A DNA stretch of 64,000 nucleotides from Enterococcus devriesei (GTDB lineage: Bacteria > Bacillota > Bacilli > Lactobacillales > Enterococcaceae), in assembly GCF_001885905.1 (NCBI RefSeq), contig NZ_JXKM01000009.1, positions 1 through 64,000 on the forward strand, in the 5' to 3' direction. The notes under the pieces were generated by a model. That model did not search any database, had not been told where the DNA came from, and saw nothing but the letters and a program-made list of their open reading frames with translations. Positions 18,882-28,506 of this stretch are shown piece after piece. Numbering within the stretch: the first letter of the stretch is position 1; each line of letters opens with the position of its first letter. A program made the position numbers and the translations under genes.

Positions 18882-19481
18882 ATGAGCGTTGTTCAATCAC
18901 GACGATTGCTAAATATTATTTCCTTAATCGGAATTGCCTGTTCAATCAGTTTAACTATTTACTTTTATCATTTAGGTGTATTCAATGATATGAATTCGTT
19001 GCAACAACTTGTGGGAAACTCTCCCCTCGCCGGACCGCTTATCTTTATTTTGATTCAGATCATTCAAGTAGTCATCCCAATTATCCCTGGAGGCATCAGC
19101 CTCGCTGCCGGTGTTCTAATCTTCGGCCCTTATTGGGGATTTCTTTATAACTATATCGGGATTTGTATCGGTTCGTTGATCTTGTTCCTACTAGGCCGTC
19201 ACTATGGCAAACCCTTGATTCAGCATCTGGTTAGTGATAAGGTATATCAGAAGTATAATCACTGGTTAGATGATCAATCTCGTTTCGAAAAAATGTTTAC
19301 CTTAGCGATTTTCTTCCCTGTCGCTCCAGATGACGCCCTTTGTCTAATGGCTAGTCTGACAAACATCTCATTTAAAAAATATGGCGCGATCATCTTTTTA
19401 GCTAAACCTGCTTCGATCTTCTTATATAGTTTAGCTTTATTGCAAGGTGGCAGCTTATTATCACACTTACTCGTCCACTAA
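18882..19481 (+). CDS. TVP38/TMEM64-family (DedA superfamily) membrane protein
   Basis: A 199-residue integral membrane protein with about five helices. The VTT-domain core is visible as QVVIPIIPGGISLAAGVLIF, the re-entrant segment with proline and glycine, followed by FGPYWGFLYNYIGICIGS and LGRHYGKP, and later FFPVAPDDALCLMASLT. DedA-superfamily proteins act in lipid scrambling or undecaprenyl-phosphate recycling and membrane homeostasis; the precise job here is unknown. AAAGGAG ribosome site. The next gene, a membrane phosphodiesterase, starts 34 bases downstream, so the pair is probably an operon of envelope lipid functions. Confidence 0.85.
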   Translation: MSVVQSRRLLNIISLIGIACSISLTIYFYHLGVFNDMNSLQQLVGNSPLAGPLIFILIQIIQVVIPIIPGGISLAAGVLIFGPYWGFLYNYIGICIGSLILFLLGRHYGKPLIQHLVSDKVYQKYNHWLDDQSRFEKMFTLAIFFPVAPDDALCLMASLTNISFKKYGAIIFLAKPASIFLYSLALLQGGSLLSHLLVH

Positions 19482-19515
19482 TCTTAGTGGACTTTTCTTT
19501 TGCCTAGGAGGAGCC

Positions 19516-21075
19516 ATGAAGTTCATCAGTCGTACTGCAAAGTCTTTTTTTCATTCTATTCGTTTACAGGATTTTTTAATCGTTACCTTTGGTTTATCTT
19601 TTTTAACCGAAGGGCTCTTTTTATTTTTCCAAGAACTATTCCGACACGGAAACTTTCCAAAATTTTTCTACCTGCTTTTTTTCGCGTTATTTGGTTTGTA
19701 TGGATTCTTCTTTAGTCAAATTCAAACTCGCAAACCTTTTTTTCAAGATTTTTCTTTAAGCGGGATACTTTTTAGCAGTCTCTATTGGCTGATCCTTTCT
19801 CCCATCGTTTTTTTCAAATTCTATCAGCTTTTCTTAGCATACCGGCCACTACCAGCGACGTTCTTATCTTTTATCTTTCTGTATCGCTGGAAAATTTTGC
19901 CGATCATTGCAGTGCTTTATTTACTGTTGCTTTATTTTGTCTGGCGGTTTCTGCTGGTTCCCAGCTATTTAAACGATGGTCTTTCTTTAAGAGTAAGTCT
20001 GCAAAAAAGTTGGCAGCAAAGGAAGCTGGCAATCGGTCTTCAGCTTATTTCTTTTTTAGTGATTGCTTTACTCTTTTTATTAAGTAGTCTACTATTGAAA
20101 GTCCTGTTCACCCTAATGGCACAGCTGGTCGCAACTAGGACTGCTGGTCTGAGTCTATTGCTGCTCTATCAAGCCTGTAAAAGCAGTTTGTTCACGCTCT
20201 TCTTTTTATATCTAGCTTTCAATAACCAGGCAGAAGCACAGCACAACTCGGGCAAAAATTATTGGCTGATTCTTCCGATTATTGCTAGTCTTGCTCTTTA
20301 TGGGCTGACTTATACGCAACGATTGACAATTAAACCAGCCCCCGTTCCACAAACGATCTCGCATCGAGGTGTTTCCGAGGACAACGCGTTACAGAATTCA
20401 ATCACGGCGCTTAAACGAACTAGTCAAACGTATCATCCCGATTTAGTGGAAATGGACGTTCAAGAAACTGCCGATCACCAATTAGTCGTGATACACGACG
20501 AAAACTTGAAGGAACTTGCCGGAAAAAATTTACGCGTTGATGAAACGAACTGGTCCCAATTAAAAAAATTGACATTAAAAGAAAACGGTTATCAGGAAAA
20601 GATCCCTTTATTTGTGGATTATCTAGCCGAAGCAAACAAACTCCAGCAAAAATTACTGATTGAATTGAAGGTCAGCGCTAAAACAAAGGAAACGATGATC
20701 CAACAACTGCTTCCTTTAAAGGATCAACTGGTTGGACATCAACTGCAAAGCATGGATTTAGATACAGCTCAGAACTTAAAAAAGAACTTTCCCAAACACA
20801 AGATCGGCTACATCTTACCTTTTGACCTATTAGGAAGTCCTAAGACTCAGTTGGATTTTATCAACATCGAAGCCCGAACTGCGAATCGCCAGCTGATCCA
20901 AGCAATCCAGCAACGAAAACAAGGCGTTTACGTCTGGTCGATCAACACTTCATTACAAAACCAAGCCTTTCAATTGCAAGCAGTCGATGGATTATTAAGC
21001 GACAAATTAACAATCTTAAGCCCTCAGAGCAACAGCATCAAAGCCAAAGTAGTCGCTGCTCTTTGGATAAACTAA
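19516..21075 (+). CDS. Membrane-anchored glycerophosphodiester phosphodiesterase
   Basis: A 519-residue protein in two parts. Residues 1-270 form a membrane domain of about six to eight helices rich in Phe and Leu. Residues 280-510 form a GDPD TIM barrel with TISHRGVSEDNALQN (catalytic His-Arg), VEMDVQETADHQLVVIHD (metal-binding Glu/Asp and His) and LLIELKV. It should cleave glycerophosphodiesters, releasing glycerol-3-phosphate, and may act on lipids or lipoteichoic-acid fragments. The start at 19516 follows AGGAGGAG; the longer frame overlapping the upstream gene is not used. A terminator follows directly. Confidence 0.88.
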   Translation: MKFISRTAKSFFHSIRLQDFLIVTFGLSFLTEGLFLFFQELFRHGNFPKFFYLLFFALFGLYGFFFSQIQTRKPFFQDFSLSGILFSSLYWLILSPIVFFKFYQLFLAYRPLPATFLSFIFLYRWKILPIIAVLYLLLLYFVWRFLLVPSYLNDGLSLRVSLQKSWQQRKLAIGLQLISFLVIALLFLLSSLLLKVLFTLMAQLVATRTAGLSLLLLYQACKSSLFTLFFLYLAFNNQAEAQHNSGKNYWLILPIIASLALYGLTYTQRLTIKPAPVPQTISHRGVSEDNALQNSITALKRTSQTYHPDLVEMDVQETADHQLVVIHDENLKELAGKNLRVDETNWSQLKKLTLKENGYQEKIPLFVDYLAEANKLQQKLLIELKVSAKTKETMIQQLLPLKDQLVGHQLQSMDLDTAQNLKKNFPKHKIGYILPFDLLGSPKTQLDFINIEARTANRQLIQAIQQRKQGVYVWSINTSLQNQAFQLQAVDGLLSDKLTILSPQSNSIKAKVVAALWIN

Positions 21076-21081
21076 AAAATT

Positions 21082-21114
21082 AGCAACCGATTTTCATTGT
21101 CGGTTGCTTTTTTC
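21082..21114 (+). terminator. Terminator of the phosphodiesterase gene
   Basis: AGCAACCGA / TCGGTTGCT stem followed by six T. Confidence 0.88.
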
Positions 21115-21196
21115 GATTTACAAGCGGTCATTATCAATTTAAAATGATTATTTAAAAACAACCTATATTTAATCCGCAATCACATTTTTTTCAAAG

Positions 21197-21240
21197 AAAA
21201 AACCGGTCTTCTCTTTGAAATAAAGGAGAAAACCGATTTT
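21197..21240 (-). terminator. Terminator of the small gene at 21278
   Basis: Minus-strand AAAATCGGTTTTCTCC / GAGAAGACCGGTTTT imperfect long stem followed by T-rich sequence. Confidence 0.65.
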
Positions 21241-21277
21241 ATAACAAGCGCAATATTTCACATGTATTTTTATAGCT

Positions 21278-21496
21278 TTAAGCGGTACATTCTGTTTCAA
21301 GACACGCAAGCACATCTTCGTACTTCACCAGCAGACGATTTTGTAGCTCAATCACTGATGCACGGTCTGTTGGATCACAGCTTACAACGTTGATTAAAAC
21401 AGTATTGTTGTAAAGTTGTTCCACCACTCCTACAACTTCTTTTTCTATTCCGATCGCTCGGCATTCATACGAAAGACCAATTTCAATATTATTCAT
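21278..21496 (-). CDS. Small conserved protein, paralogue of 51534-51761
   Basis: A 72-residue protein, probably all beta. It starts MNNIEIGLSYECRAIGIEK and has VVGVVEQLYNNTVLINVV and LLVKYEDVLACLE. It shares GxSYECR near the N-terminus, a central valine-rich segment, an Asp-containing turn and a C-terminal L(L/I)KY(E/S)(D/E)V with the 75-residue protein at 51534-51761, so the two are paralogues. Cysteines at 11, 40, 65 and 70 might matter, but only the one in SYECR is shared. GGGGGAG ribosome site. Family and function unknown. Confidence 0.7.
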   Translation of the reverse strand: MNNIEIGLSYECRAIGIEKEVVGVVEQLYNNTVLINVVSCDPTDRASVIELQNRLLVKYEDVLACLETECTA

Positions 21497-21525
21497 AATA
21501 ACTCCCCCTTTATTTCTACGTTTTT

Positions 21526-21554
21526 ATAATAACACAATGACGAAAAATTGAAAA
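21526..21554 (-). promoter_or_regulatory. Promoter of the 72-residue protein gene
   Basis: Minus-strand TTTTCA (21549-21554), 17-base spacer, TATTAT (21526-21531), about 30 bases before the start codon. Confidence 0.45.
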
Positions 21555-21768
21555 CGTTTTTTATTACTTTTTTTGCTTTTATATCAAGGGAATAATTACA
21601 ATTTTTAGAAAATTCGCAAAACACAAACAGAAACAACTATAGTTATTTTTAATCTTACGTTCATTTTTTACTTATCTTTATTTATTTAAAAGCGATTTTA
21701 TTCTTCGCAAAAAATACTTTTTGTGGTTAATTTTGATTAGCAAAAGGCTATTTTCACTATACCAATTA
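21555..21768. other. AT-rich intergenic stretch
   Basis: Together with the promoter this makes a gap of about 270 bases upstream of the small gene and behind pgi. It is very A/T-rich, with no credible reading frame or RNA structure. Confidence 0.5.
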
Positions 21769-21803
21769 AAAAAACGGCCTTCGCATCGCGAAAGCCGTTT
21801 TCG
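21769..21803 (-). terminator. Terminator of pgi
   Basis: Minus-strand AAAACGGCTTTCGC / GCGAAGGCCGTTTT with a three-base loop, followed by T. Confidence 0.88.
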
Positions 21804-21807
21804 TTTT

Positions 21808-23154
21808 TTATAGGCGATTATTCAATTCTTTTGCTAAATCTTCAAATCCTGGTTTTCCAAGCAAAGCAAACATATTTTTCTTGTAAGCTTCAACACCTGG
21901 TTGGTTGAATGGGTTGACCCCTAATAAGTAACCAGATATTCCAACTGCGATTTCAAAGAAGTACATTGCATAACCTAAAGTGTAAGCGTCCATTGTTGGA
22001 ATGTTTAACACTAGGTTAGGCACGCCGCCGTCAGTATGAGCTAATAATGTTCCTTGGTAGGCTTTTGAGTTAACAAAGTCAACGTCTTTGCCTTCCAAGT
22101 AACCTAAACCGTCTAAGTCAGATTCTTGAGCAGGAATTGCCACAGATTTACGTGGCTTTTCAACTTTTACGATGGTTTCGAAAATGTTACGACGGCCTTC
22201 TTGGATGTATTGTCCAAATGAATGCAAGTCAGTCGAGAAGTTGGCACTTGATGGGTAAATACCTTTCAAGTCTTTTCCTTCTGATTCGCCGTATAATTGT
22301 TTCCACCATTCGTTGAAATATTGCATGCCTGGTTCGTAGTTGACTAAGATTTCAGTCACTTTACCTTTACGGTATAAGATATTACGAAGTGCTGCATATT
22401 GATAGGCTTCATTTTCATCTAAGTTATCGCTTGAGTAAGCTTCACGAGCATCAGCTGCACCTTTCATCAATGCATCGATGTCAGCACCGCTTGCTGCGAT
22501 CGGCAATAAACCAACGGCTGTAAGAACAGAGAAACGTCCACCGACATCATCTGGAATAACGAATGTTTCCCAGCCTGCTGCGTCTGCTTCAACTTTAACA
22601 GCTCCACGAGCTTTATCAGTTGTTGCGTAGATACGTTTGTTGGCTTCTTCTTCACCATATTTTTTGATCAATAATTCTTTGAAGACACGGAAAGCGATTG
22701 CTGGCTCAGTAGTCGTTCCTGATTTAGAAATGACGTTGACTGAGAAATCACGATCTCCGATCACTTCGATTAAGTCAGCAATGTACGTTGAGCTGATTGA
22801 GTTTCCGGCAAAGAATACTTGCGGTGCTTTACGATCTTCTTTGTCCAATACATTGAAGAATGTTTGATGTAAGAATTCGATCGCTGCACGAGCGCCTAAG
22901 TATGAACCGCCAATCCCGATAACAACTAAAACTTCTGAATCAGATTGGATTTTTTCAGCTGCTTTTTTGATCCGAGCAAATTCATCTTTGTCATAGTTTA
23001 CAGGAAGATCGATCCAGCCAAGAAAATCATTTCCTGCGCCAGTTCCTTCATGTAATTCTTTATGAGCTCGAGCTACTTCAGTTTTGATGTAGTCCATTTC
23101 ATGTTCGCTCACAAATGGTGCTACTTTCGAGTAATCGAATTGAATGTGTGCCAT
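21808..23154 (-). CDS. pgi: Glucose-6-phosphate isomerase
   Basis: Interconverts glucose-6-phosphate and fructose-6-phosphate at the top of glycolysis. The 448-residue length is that of the short Firmicute form. Seen in the protein: [19 protein letters not shown] (phosphate-binding region), [15 protein letters not shown] (sugar phosphate site), [13 protein letters not shown] and, near the C-terminus, [14 protein letters not shown] with the catalytic lysine region. GGAGG precedes the ATG. It sits 85 bases downstream of gdhA on the same strand, the order also found in E. faecalis, and ends in a strong hairpin. Confidence 0.97.
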   Translation of the reverse strand: MAHIQFDYSKVAPFVSEHEMDYIKTEVARAHKELHEGTGAGNDFLGWIDLPVNYDKDEFARIKKAAEKIQSDSEVLVVIGIGGSYLGARAAIEFLHQTFFNVLDKEDRKAPQVFFAGNSISSTYIADLIEVIGDRDFSVNVISKSGTTTEPAIAFRVFKELLIKKYGEEEANKRIYATTDKARGAVKVEADAAGWETFVIPDDVGGRFSVLTAVGLLPIAASGADIDALMKGAADAREAYSSDNLDENEAYQYAALRNILYRKGKVTEILVNYEPGMQYFNEWWKQLYGESEGKDLKGIYPSSANFSTDLHSFGQYIQEGRRNIFETIVKVEKPRKSVAIPAQESDLDGLGYLEGKDVDFVNSKAYQGTLLAHTDGGVPNLVLNIPTMDAYTLGYAMYFFEIAVGISGYLLGVNPFNQPGVEAYKKNMFALLGKPGFEDLAKELNNRL

Positions 23155-23239
23155 TGTTTTTCCTCCTTGAAAATCACTTCAGTACAACCTATACTTTACG
23201 TTTCTTTTCCTTTTTTTTCAAGTTCGAACCTCTCAAAAA

Positions 23240-24607
<1,368 letters not shown>

Positions 24608-24746
24608 TCATAGTTTACATCATTTTTTAATAGAAGTGGGAATTAATTCATGCTACACTGCAATTTATAAATGGAATGTTCGTAAATGAAACAATGACTT
24701 TCAAATAAAATCGTCAGATAAAATATAATAAAGGTTGGTTGACTAG

Positions 24747-26003
24747 ATGAAAAATAAATTTGATGTGATCGTGATCGGCGGCGGTCCCGCCGGTATGATG
24801 GCGAGTATTACTGCTGCGATGAACGGATCAAAGGTCGCACTTTTTGAAAAGAATAAACGCTTAGGTAAAAAGCTATTGATGACTGGCGGCGGTCGCTGTA
24901 ATGTGACAAATAATCGACCGGTGGATGATCTGATTACCCATATACCTGGAAATGGGCGGTTCTTATATAGTACCTTTGCACAATTTGATAACCAGGATAT
25001 TATGAGCTTTTTCAGTGAGCGTGGGGTTGCTTTAAAGGAAGAGGACCATGGTCGGATCTTCCCAGTTTCAAATAAATCAGCGACGATTGTCGACACTTTA
25101 AAGAAGGAATTGGAAAGTCTAAACGTGGAGCTGCATTTTAAGGAGCCTGTTGAAAAAATCATTTCTGATGGCGCGATGATCCAAGGGGTGCGTACCGCTG
25201 AAGGCGATTATTCCGCTAAAAGTGTGGTTATTACTACCGGTGGCATTACCTATCCTTCAACCGGTGCTCAAGGAGACGGCTACCGTTTCGCCAAAAGCGT
25301 CGGTCATCATGTGACGCCGTTATACCCGACCGAGTCACCGATTTTTTTAACCGATGATTTTGTTGCCGCCAAAACCTTACAAGGCCTATCCCTGCAAGAT
25401 GTGACCTTGAGTGTGATAGACCAAAAAAATAAGACGGTTGCCAGCCATGAAATGGATCTGCTGTTTACTCACTTTGGGGTCTCTGGCCCTGCGGCGTTGC
25501 GTTGTTCCAGCTTTGTCAATCAGCTATTGCGAAATCAAGATACGGTCACACTAACGCTTGATTGTTTCCCGCAGCTTACGAAAGACGAACTTTTAGCTGA
25601 AATCAAAGAACGGGGCGGTGCCTCTACGAAACAATTAAAAAATGCTTTAGGCGGCCTTTTGCCTGAACGATTACTGCTATTCTTTTTAGGAAAAGTTGGG
25701 ATCAGCGAGCAGACTTATCCGCAAACCACTAACGAACAATGGTCACAGTTGATCGACTATTGTAAAAACTGGTCATTGACCGCCAATAAAACCTTTGGCT
25801 TAGAAAAATCCTTCGTCACTGGTGGCGGCGTGGAACTTAAAGAAGTCAATCCTAAAGATTTAGCCAGCAAAAAAATCCCCGGCCTATATTTTGCCGGGGA
25901 GGTGCTTGATGTGAATGGCTATACCGGCGGTTACAATATCACCACCGCCTTTTGTACCGGCTATGTCGCCGGAACCAACGCCGCTTATCACGCTTTTGAT
26001 TAA
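24747..26003 (+). CDS. HI0933/YhiN-type FAD-dependent oxidoreductase
   Basis: A 418-residue flavoprotein. The FAD Rossmann motif VIGGGPAGMMA is at residues 9-19, with the acidic ribose-binding Glu in ALFEKNKRLGKKLLMTGGG. The family signature GGRCNVTN follows; later come VVITTGGITYPSTGAQGDGY and, near the end, YFAGEVLDVNGYTGGYN, the FAD-closing segment. This family is widespread and largely uncharacterised (some members such as BaiN have been linked to bile-acid reduction). The substrate is unknown. It is divergent from gdhA, and its stop overlaps the convergent YbaK gene by four bases. Confidence 0.88.
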   Translation: MKNKFDVIVIGGGPAGMMASITAAMNGSKVALFEKNKRLGKKLLMTGGGRCNVTNNRPVDDLITHIPGNGRFLYSTFAQFDNQDIMSFFSERGVALKEEDHGRIFPVSNKSATIVDTLKKELESLNVELHFKEPVEKIISDGAMIQGVRTAEGDYSAKSVVITTGGITYPSTGAQGDGYRFAKSVGHHVTPLYPTESPIFLTDDFVAAKTLQGLSLQDVTLSVIDQKNKTVASHEMDLLFTHFGVSGPAALRCSSFVNQLLRNQDTVTLTLDCFPQLTKDELLAEIKERGGASTKQLKNALGGLLPERLLLFFLGKVGISEQTYPQTTNEQWSQLIDYCKNWSLTANKTFGLEKSFVTGGGVELKEVNPKDLASKKIPGLYFAGEVLDVNGYTGGYNITTAFCTGYVAGTNAAYHAFD

Positions 26004-26485
26004 AGCGTCAACTCAACAAATTGCCCTCGCGTCAGTTCAACAATGGCGTCGGGGGCAATTTCCATTTGCAGCCCTCTTCTGCCTGCGGAAATAGCGATTT
26101 TTTCGAAGCTTTTTGCGGACGCGTCTACAAAGGTTGGAAATAGTTTTTTCATTCCGATGGGTGAACAGCCGCCGCGAATATACCCAGTGGTTGCTTCCAA
26201 ATCTCTTAGATGGAGCATTTCAACTTTTTTATTGCCGCTAGCCTTCGCGATTTTTTTTAGATCTAGCTCGTGATTGCTTGGAACTACCGCTACTACTGGA
26301 CCAGTTTTATTTCCTACTGCAACTAAAGTCTTGAAAATGCGCGCTGGTTCGATTTTGACTTGCTCGGATACATGGCCCGCCCCTAGATCCTCTTCACTCC
26401 AAGCATACTCATGCTCGATATAGTCGATCTTCTTTTGTTCTACCAAGCGAATTGCATTGGTTTTTTGAATTTTTTTCTTCGCCAC
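26000..26485 (-). CDS. ybaK: YbaK/EbsC-family Cys-tRNA(Pro) deacylase
   Basis: A 161-residue trans-editing enzyme that hydrolyses cysteine wrongly charged on tRNA-Pro. Family features: N-terminal KTNAIRLVEQKKIDYIEHEY, VSEQVKIEPARIFKTLV, the lysine in KTLVAVGN, and YIRGGCSPIGMKK with the substrate-loop Gly-Gly-Cys-Ser-Pro. Translation starts at GTG (26483-26485) after GAGGGAT. The enterococcal homologue is called EbsC. It converges on the HI0933-type gene with a four-base overlap. Confidence 0.9.
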   Translation of the reverse strand: MAKKKIQKTNAIRLVEQKKIDYIEHEYAWSEEDLGAGHVSEQVKIEPARIFKTLVAVGNKTGPVVAVVPSNHELDLKKIAKASGNKKVEMLHLRDLEATTGYIRGGCSPIGMKKLFPTFVDASAKSFEKIAISAGRRGLQMEIAPDAIVELTRGQFVELTL

Positions 26486-26622
26486 GTCAATCCCTCACCT
26501 TTACTTATTTCCTAAAGTCTAGCAAAAAAGCGTCAATCAAACAAATGATCGTTTTATTTGGCCTTTTCCCGCAAAAGTCCTACACTGAAATTGTAGCAAG
26601 ATAAGAAGGGAAGGATTTCATC

Positions 26623-27660
26623 ATGAAAAGAATTTCAAGAGGAAAGTTTGAAAAGATGCAACAATTGTCAAATGATCACGGCGTCATTGCGGCCTTAGCT
26701 ATCGATCAACGAGGCTCTATGAAAAAAATGATGCAAACCGCTGTGGGTGAGGAAAAATTCTCAATGGACCAAGTTTATGAGTTTAAAGAATTGGTTTCCC
26801 AAGAATTAACCAAACACGTCAGTGCCATTCTTTTAGATGAACAGTACGGCTTCAAAGGAATCAAAGCCAAAGATCCCAATTGTGGTTTGATCATGTCTTA
26901 TGAAAAAACTGGCTACGATGCGAATACACCCGGTCGTTTACCAGAATTATTACCAGACGAATCATTAGATCGCTTGTTAGCAAAAGGCGCCGACGCTGCG
27001 AAAGTCTTGGTCTATTATGATCCTGATGAAGCGCAAGAAATTTTAGACGTGAAGCATGCCTTTTTGGAACGCTTAGGGACAGAAGCTTTAGCGGTGGATA
27101 TTCCGGTATTTGTGGAACCAATCGTTTACGATAGTAAAATTACCGATGATCATTCACCGGAATTTGCGAAAATCAAACCGAAAAAAGTGATCGATACAAT
27201 CAAGGAATTTACCCAAGACAAATACCATATCGATGTTTTGAAAGTCGAAGTTCCTGTTTTGTTTAAATACGTTGAAGGCTATACAAAAGACAATGATCCA
27301 GTTGTTTACACGCAAGAAGAAGCGGCAGCTTACTTCAAAGAAGCTGGCGAAGCAGCAACCCGGCCCTTCATTTATTTAAGTGCTGGTGTGCCTGCAGATA
27401 TTTTCCGCGATGAACTGAAATTCGCCGGACAACATGGTGCCAATTATTGCGGTATCTTAGGCGGTCGAGCTACTTGGCGTGATGGAGTGCAAGTCTATGC
27501 CGATAACGGTAAGGAAGGCTTGATCAAATGGCTGGACACACAAGGACGCGAAAATATTGAAGAATTAAATGAAATTCTCGATCAGTATGCGAAACCTTGG
27601 TATGAAATCTATGGCGGGTTAGACCAGATCGAAGTCTTTGATATTGATGTGATGGAATAA
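26623..27660 (+). CDS. lacD: Tagatose 1,6-bisphosphate aldolase
   Basis: A class I aldolase of 345 residues splitting tagatose-1,6-bisphosphate to dihydroxyacetone phosphate and glyceraldehyde-3-phosphate. It begins KRISRGKFEKMQQLSNDHGV and has ALAIDQRGSMKKMM, ILLDEQYGF, DVLKVEVPVLFKYVEGY (Schiff-base lysine region) and YLSAGVPADIF. No other lac or tagatose gene is nearby, so it is an orphan copy outside the tagatose-6-phosphate operon; it could serve galactose or lactose breakdown in trans or act on related ketose bisphosphates. GAAGGGAAGGA ribosome site. Confidence 0.88.
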   Translation: MKRISRGKFEKMQQLSNDHGVIAALAIDQRGSMKKMMQTAVGEEKFSMDQVYEFKELVSQELTKHVSAILLDEQYGFKGIKAKDPNCGLIMSYEKTGYDANTPGRLPELLPDESLDRLLAKGADAAKVLVYYDPDEAQEILDVKHAFLERLGTEALAVDIPVFVEPIVYDSKITDDHSPEFAKIKPKKVIDTIKEFTQDKYHIDVLKVEVPVLFKYVEGYTKDNDPVVYTQEEAAAYFKEAGEAATRPFIYLSAGVPADIFRDELKFAGQHGANYCGILGGRATWRDGVQVYADNGKEGLIKWLDTQGRENIEELNEILDQYAKPWYEIYGGLDQIEVFDIDVME

Positions 27661-27661
27661 A

Positions 27662-27703
27662 AATAAGAGAGTGAAACATTAAAAAATGTTTCACTCTCTT
27701 ATT
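27662..27703. terminator. Bidirectional terminator between lacD and the AroD-like gene
   Basis: Perfect stem AATAAGAGAGTGAAACAT / ATGTTTCACTCTCTTATT with a six-base A-rich loop. Confidence 0.88.
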
Positions 27704-27736
27704 TGTTTGAACTGATTCGTTTCACCTCAGCAGCTC

Positions 27737-28486
27737 TTATCTTAACTCGTTTACGATCATCGCTAATTTTTCAGCCTCGATCATCGCGTCAGGTTGCGTT
27801 TTTCCTGCTAAAGACCCATATGTCATACAAGAGCCATCCAGTGAACCGCCGACTTGTGAGAATTTACCCAGTCTACCTAGTGAAACCGAAATAATCGGCA
27901 GCGTCACAAAGGTCTGGGCCTTCATAATGATTTTCATTTGTCGCAAAACATCAGCTTCACTTTTAGGAGTGACAACAATTTTTGCCAGATCCGCTCCCCA
28001 ATGTTCGATTAGGTTTAAGCGAAATAACAGTACTGCGTCTTCTGGTGTCTGTTCGAAATCATAATAGCTCATGATGACCCGCACATCTAGAGCCTGCATC
28101 CATTTTATAAAGGTCGTTGAAAGTGTATCAACGATCGAAACCTCAATATCCGCCAAATCAATCGCTCGCGAAGAAACCGCAAACTCATTGATCTGCCGAT
28201 ACTGATTGAGTGGTAAATCTAATGTTCCTCCCGCCCGTTCGGTGCGTAGATTGAAAATCAAAGGAATATTACGGATTTCATCTCGCAAGGCCAGTAAAGT
28301 CTGATTTAATTTTTCTTCATCTAAAAGATCCTCATAATAATCCGCGCGCCATTCGATTACTTCTGCGACATTTTTCGCTTCATTCGCCTGTTCGATGATC
28401 TCATCGAAGGTTTTCCCAAGAATCGGTACGCAGATTTTAGGTTTTCCTGCATCAAATCGCACCTCTCTTACTTGCACATCCATCAT
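27737..28486 (-). CDS. AroD-like protein (type I 3-dehydroquinase fold) with altered active site
   Basis: A 249-residue protein that aligns end to end with type I 3-dehydroquinate dehydratases. It keeps the EWRAD motif (45-49), Arg81 and the Schiff-base Lys169 (LAKIVVTPKS). But the catalytic histidine of the S-x-H-D-F motif is Tyr142 here (MSYYDFEQTPE, codon TAT). The substrate arginine expected in LGxxSR is Gln211 (LGKFSQ), and the C-terminal APGQ loop is replaced by KTQPDAM. It lies 20 bases after the methyltransferase gene and is probably cotranscribed. Either a divergent aldolase-type enzyme with another substrate or a non-enzymatic paralogue; normal AroD activity seems unlikely. Confidence 0.75.
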   Translation of the reverse strand: MMDVQVREVRFDAGKPKICVPILGKTFDEIIEQANEAKNVAEVIEWRADYYEDLLDEEKLNQTLLALRDEIRNIPLIFNLRTERAGGTLDLPLNQYRQINEFAVSSRAIDLADIEVSIVDTLSTTFIKWMQALDVRVIMSYYDFEQTPEDAVLLFRLNLIEHWGADLAKIVVTPKSEADVLRQMKIIMKAQTFVTLPIISVSLGRLGKFSQVGGSLDGSCMTYGSLAGKTQPDAMIEAEKLAMIVNELR

Positions 28487-28506
28487 ACATATCCCATCCT
28501 ATTTTT

